A stretch of DNA of 64,000 nt from Hanamia caeni (GTDB lineage: Bacteria > Bacteroidota > Bacteroidia > Chitinophagales > Chitinophagaceae). Positions within the stretch are counted from its first letter, which is position 1, and the number at the start of each line of letters is the position of its first letter. The translations under genes and the position numbers were made by a program. The notes beneath the pieces were generated by a model that did not search any database, was not told where the DNA came from, and saw nothing but the letters and a program-made list of their open reading frames with translations. Below are positions 63,117-64,000 of this stretch, piece after piece. The DNA is taken from positions 1-64,000 of the forward strand of contig NZ_RJJR01000008.1 in assembly GCF_003721595.1 (NCBI RefSeq), given 5' to 3'.

Positions 63117-64000
63117 GTTCGTCTTTTTATTACTGACTGCATACCCGGTCGTTTCCTTTGCACAGCTCAATTCGCCTTATTCAAGATATGGAATAGGCAA
63201 CCTGATACCACAGGCAAATGTTGCCAACAGGGCTATGGGCGGTATTTCAGGAGCCTACACTGATCCAACTTCCATCAATACGATTAATCCGGCAAGTTAT
63301 AGCGACCTGGTGTATTCAACCCTTGATTTGGGTGTTGAATATGACGGATTAAATCTGAAAAGTAAAGAACCACAGGGCTCATTTAAATCGAATAATGGAA
63401 TTGTGCCTTATCTCGATTTTGGATTTCCGCTGCTTAGAAATAATAAAAAGGCACAGGAGAAGAAAATTTCATGGGGCATGGCTTTTGGCCTCAGGCCCAT
63501 TTCAAAAATTAATTATAAAGTGCTTAACACGTCGCCTTCTATCGACAGCTCTACCACAACGTATGAAGGATCAGGAGGCGTAAACCAGGCTTTTATAGGA
63601 ACTGGCATCCGTTTTCACCGGTTCAGCATTGGTTTTAATACCGGATATCTTTTCGGAGAAAAATCTTACGATACCCGCCTTGTATTCACCGGCGCATTAG
63701 ATTCACTGTATTATTATAAAACGCATTATGGATCTTCTACCCACTTTGGGGGCATCTTTCTGAACGCCGGAGCGCAATATTCAATTAAGCTAAATAAAAA
63801 TGCTGCGCTGGGATTGGGCGTTTATGGAACCATGCAAAAAAGCTATAAGGGCAACAAAGACGATGTGCTGGAAACTTATAATTACAATACGCAAACTGAA
63901 ACCCCGCAGCCAATTGATACGGTCACCTATTTCCCTCTCCAAAAAGGAAATGTGCAAATGCCGGCTACCATTGGCGCAGGCCTCGCATACTCCAACGAGC
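63097..64000 (+). CDS. Outer-membrane beta-barrel protein, truncated by window end
   Basis: An open frame of 301 codons runs off the right edge with no stop. The signal peptide (about 1-23, FLLLTAYPVVSFA) is followed by LNSPYSRYGIGNLIPQANVA and MGGISGAYTDPTSINTINPA, a pattern seen in FadL-like and Bacteroidota gliding or uptake barrels. Long aromatic strands continue. It overlaps coaX by 20 nt, so translation is probably coupled. Assignment to a named family cannot be settled from this fragment. Confidence 0.7.
   Translation, partial: MSISKIKFVFLLLTAYPVVSFAQLNSPYSRYGIGNLIPQANVANRAMGGISGAYTDPTSINTINPASYSDLVYSTLDLGVEYDGLNLKSKEPQGSFKSNNGIVPYLDFGFPLLRNNKKAQEKKISWGMAFGLRPISKINYKVLNTSPSIDSSTTTYEGSGGVNQAFIGTGIRFHRFSIGFNTGYLFGEKSYDTRLVFTGALDSLYYYKTHYGSSTHFGGIFLNAGAQYSIKLNKNAALGLGVYGTMQKSYKGNKDDVLETYNYNTQTETPQPIDTVTYFPLQKGNVQMPATIGAGLAYSNE

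Overview
This 64 kb window is a stretch of chromosome from a member of the Bacteroidota, most likely close to the Chitinophagaceae. The evidence is a SusC/SusD pair, lipoproteins with KK after the lipid-bearing Cys, low GC, no Shine-Dalgarno sequences, TTG-N19-21-TAnnTTTG promoters, a C-terminally extended ribosomal protein S16 and a Bacteroidota-style PEP carboxylase. Most genes are housekeeping, broken up by two carbohydrate loci and one accessory island (about 50.5-54.8 kb). No rRNA, tRNA, CRISPR array, prophage or insertion sequence was recognised.

Layout. (a) 0-9.1 kb, minus strand: a SusC/SusD glycan uptake pair, then a FAD sugar dehydrogenase set (GMC catalytic subunit, twin-arginine small subunit, Gfo/Idh oxidoreductase) that looks like a glycoside 3-dehydrogenase system. 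(b) 9.4-25.4 kb: ligA, an HNH-like protein, gcvP, a YkgJ-type protein, pepT, exbB/exbD, prmC, ribD, ffh, rpsP and a SYLF-domain protein. (c) 25.4-26.9 kb: a gene-free stretch holding two nearly identical promoter-to-terminator units, which I read as a duplicated small RNA gene, and converging on them the RNase P RNA gene rnpB. (d) 26.9-34.3 kb: an Smr-domain protein, a MidA-like methyltransferase, an RmuC-like coiled-coil protein, a lactonase, acylphosphatase, and SIS and MFS genes. (e) 32.4-43.1 kb: an amino-sugar locus with SIS protein, MFS transporter, ROK kinase, divergent DeoR regulator, GH9 hydrolase, polysaccharide deacetylase and nagA. An ECF sigma factor with a membrane/beta-barrel partner lies inside it.

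(f) 43.4-50.4 kb: two pseudouridine synthases, a peroxiredoxin divergent from an Rrf2 regulator with a palindrome over the peroxiredoxin promoter, dinB, and the rplK-rplA-rplJ-rplL cluster, which is not attached to rpoBC or nusG here. (g) 50.5-54.8 kb: accessory island with a HepT/MntA toxin-antitoxin pair, a frameshifted ParE toxin with its antitoxin, three diverged copies of one small gene alternating with these modules, and several unknown genes. (h) 54.8-64 kb: a PIF1-like helicase with a RecQ-type tail, a tail-less SSB, ppc, a small membrane protein, a LON-substrate-binding-domain protein, coaX and an outer-membrane protein cut by the window end.

The observations most worth following up are the duplicated small-RNA unit beside rnpB, the GH9/deacetylase reading-frame break at a run of eleven A residues, the small gene repeated between toxin-antitoxin modules, and the sigma factor partner that joins an anti-sigma-like N-terminus to a barrel-like C-terminus.
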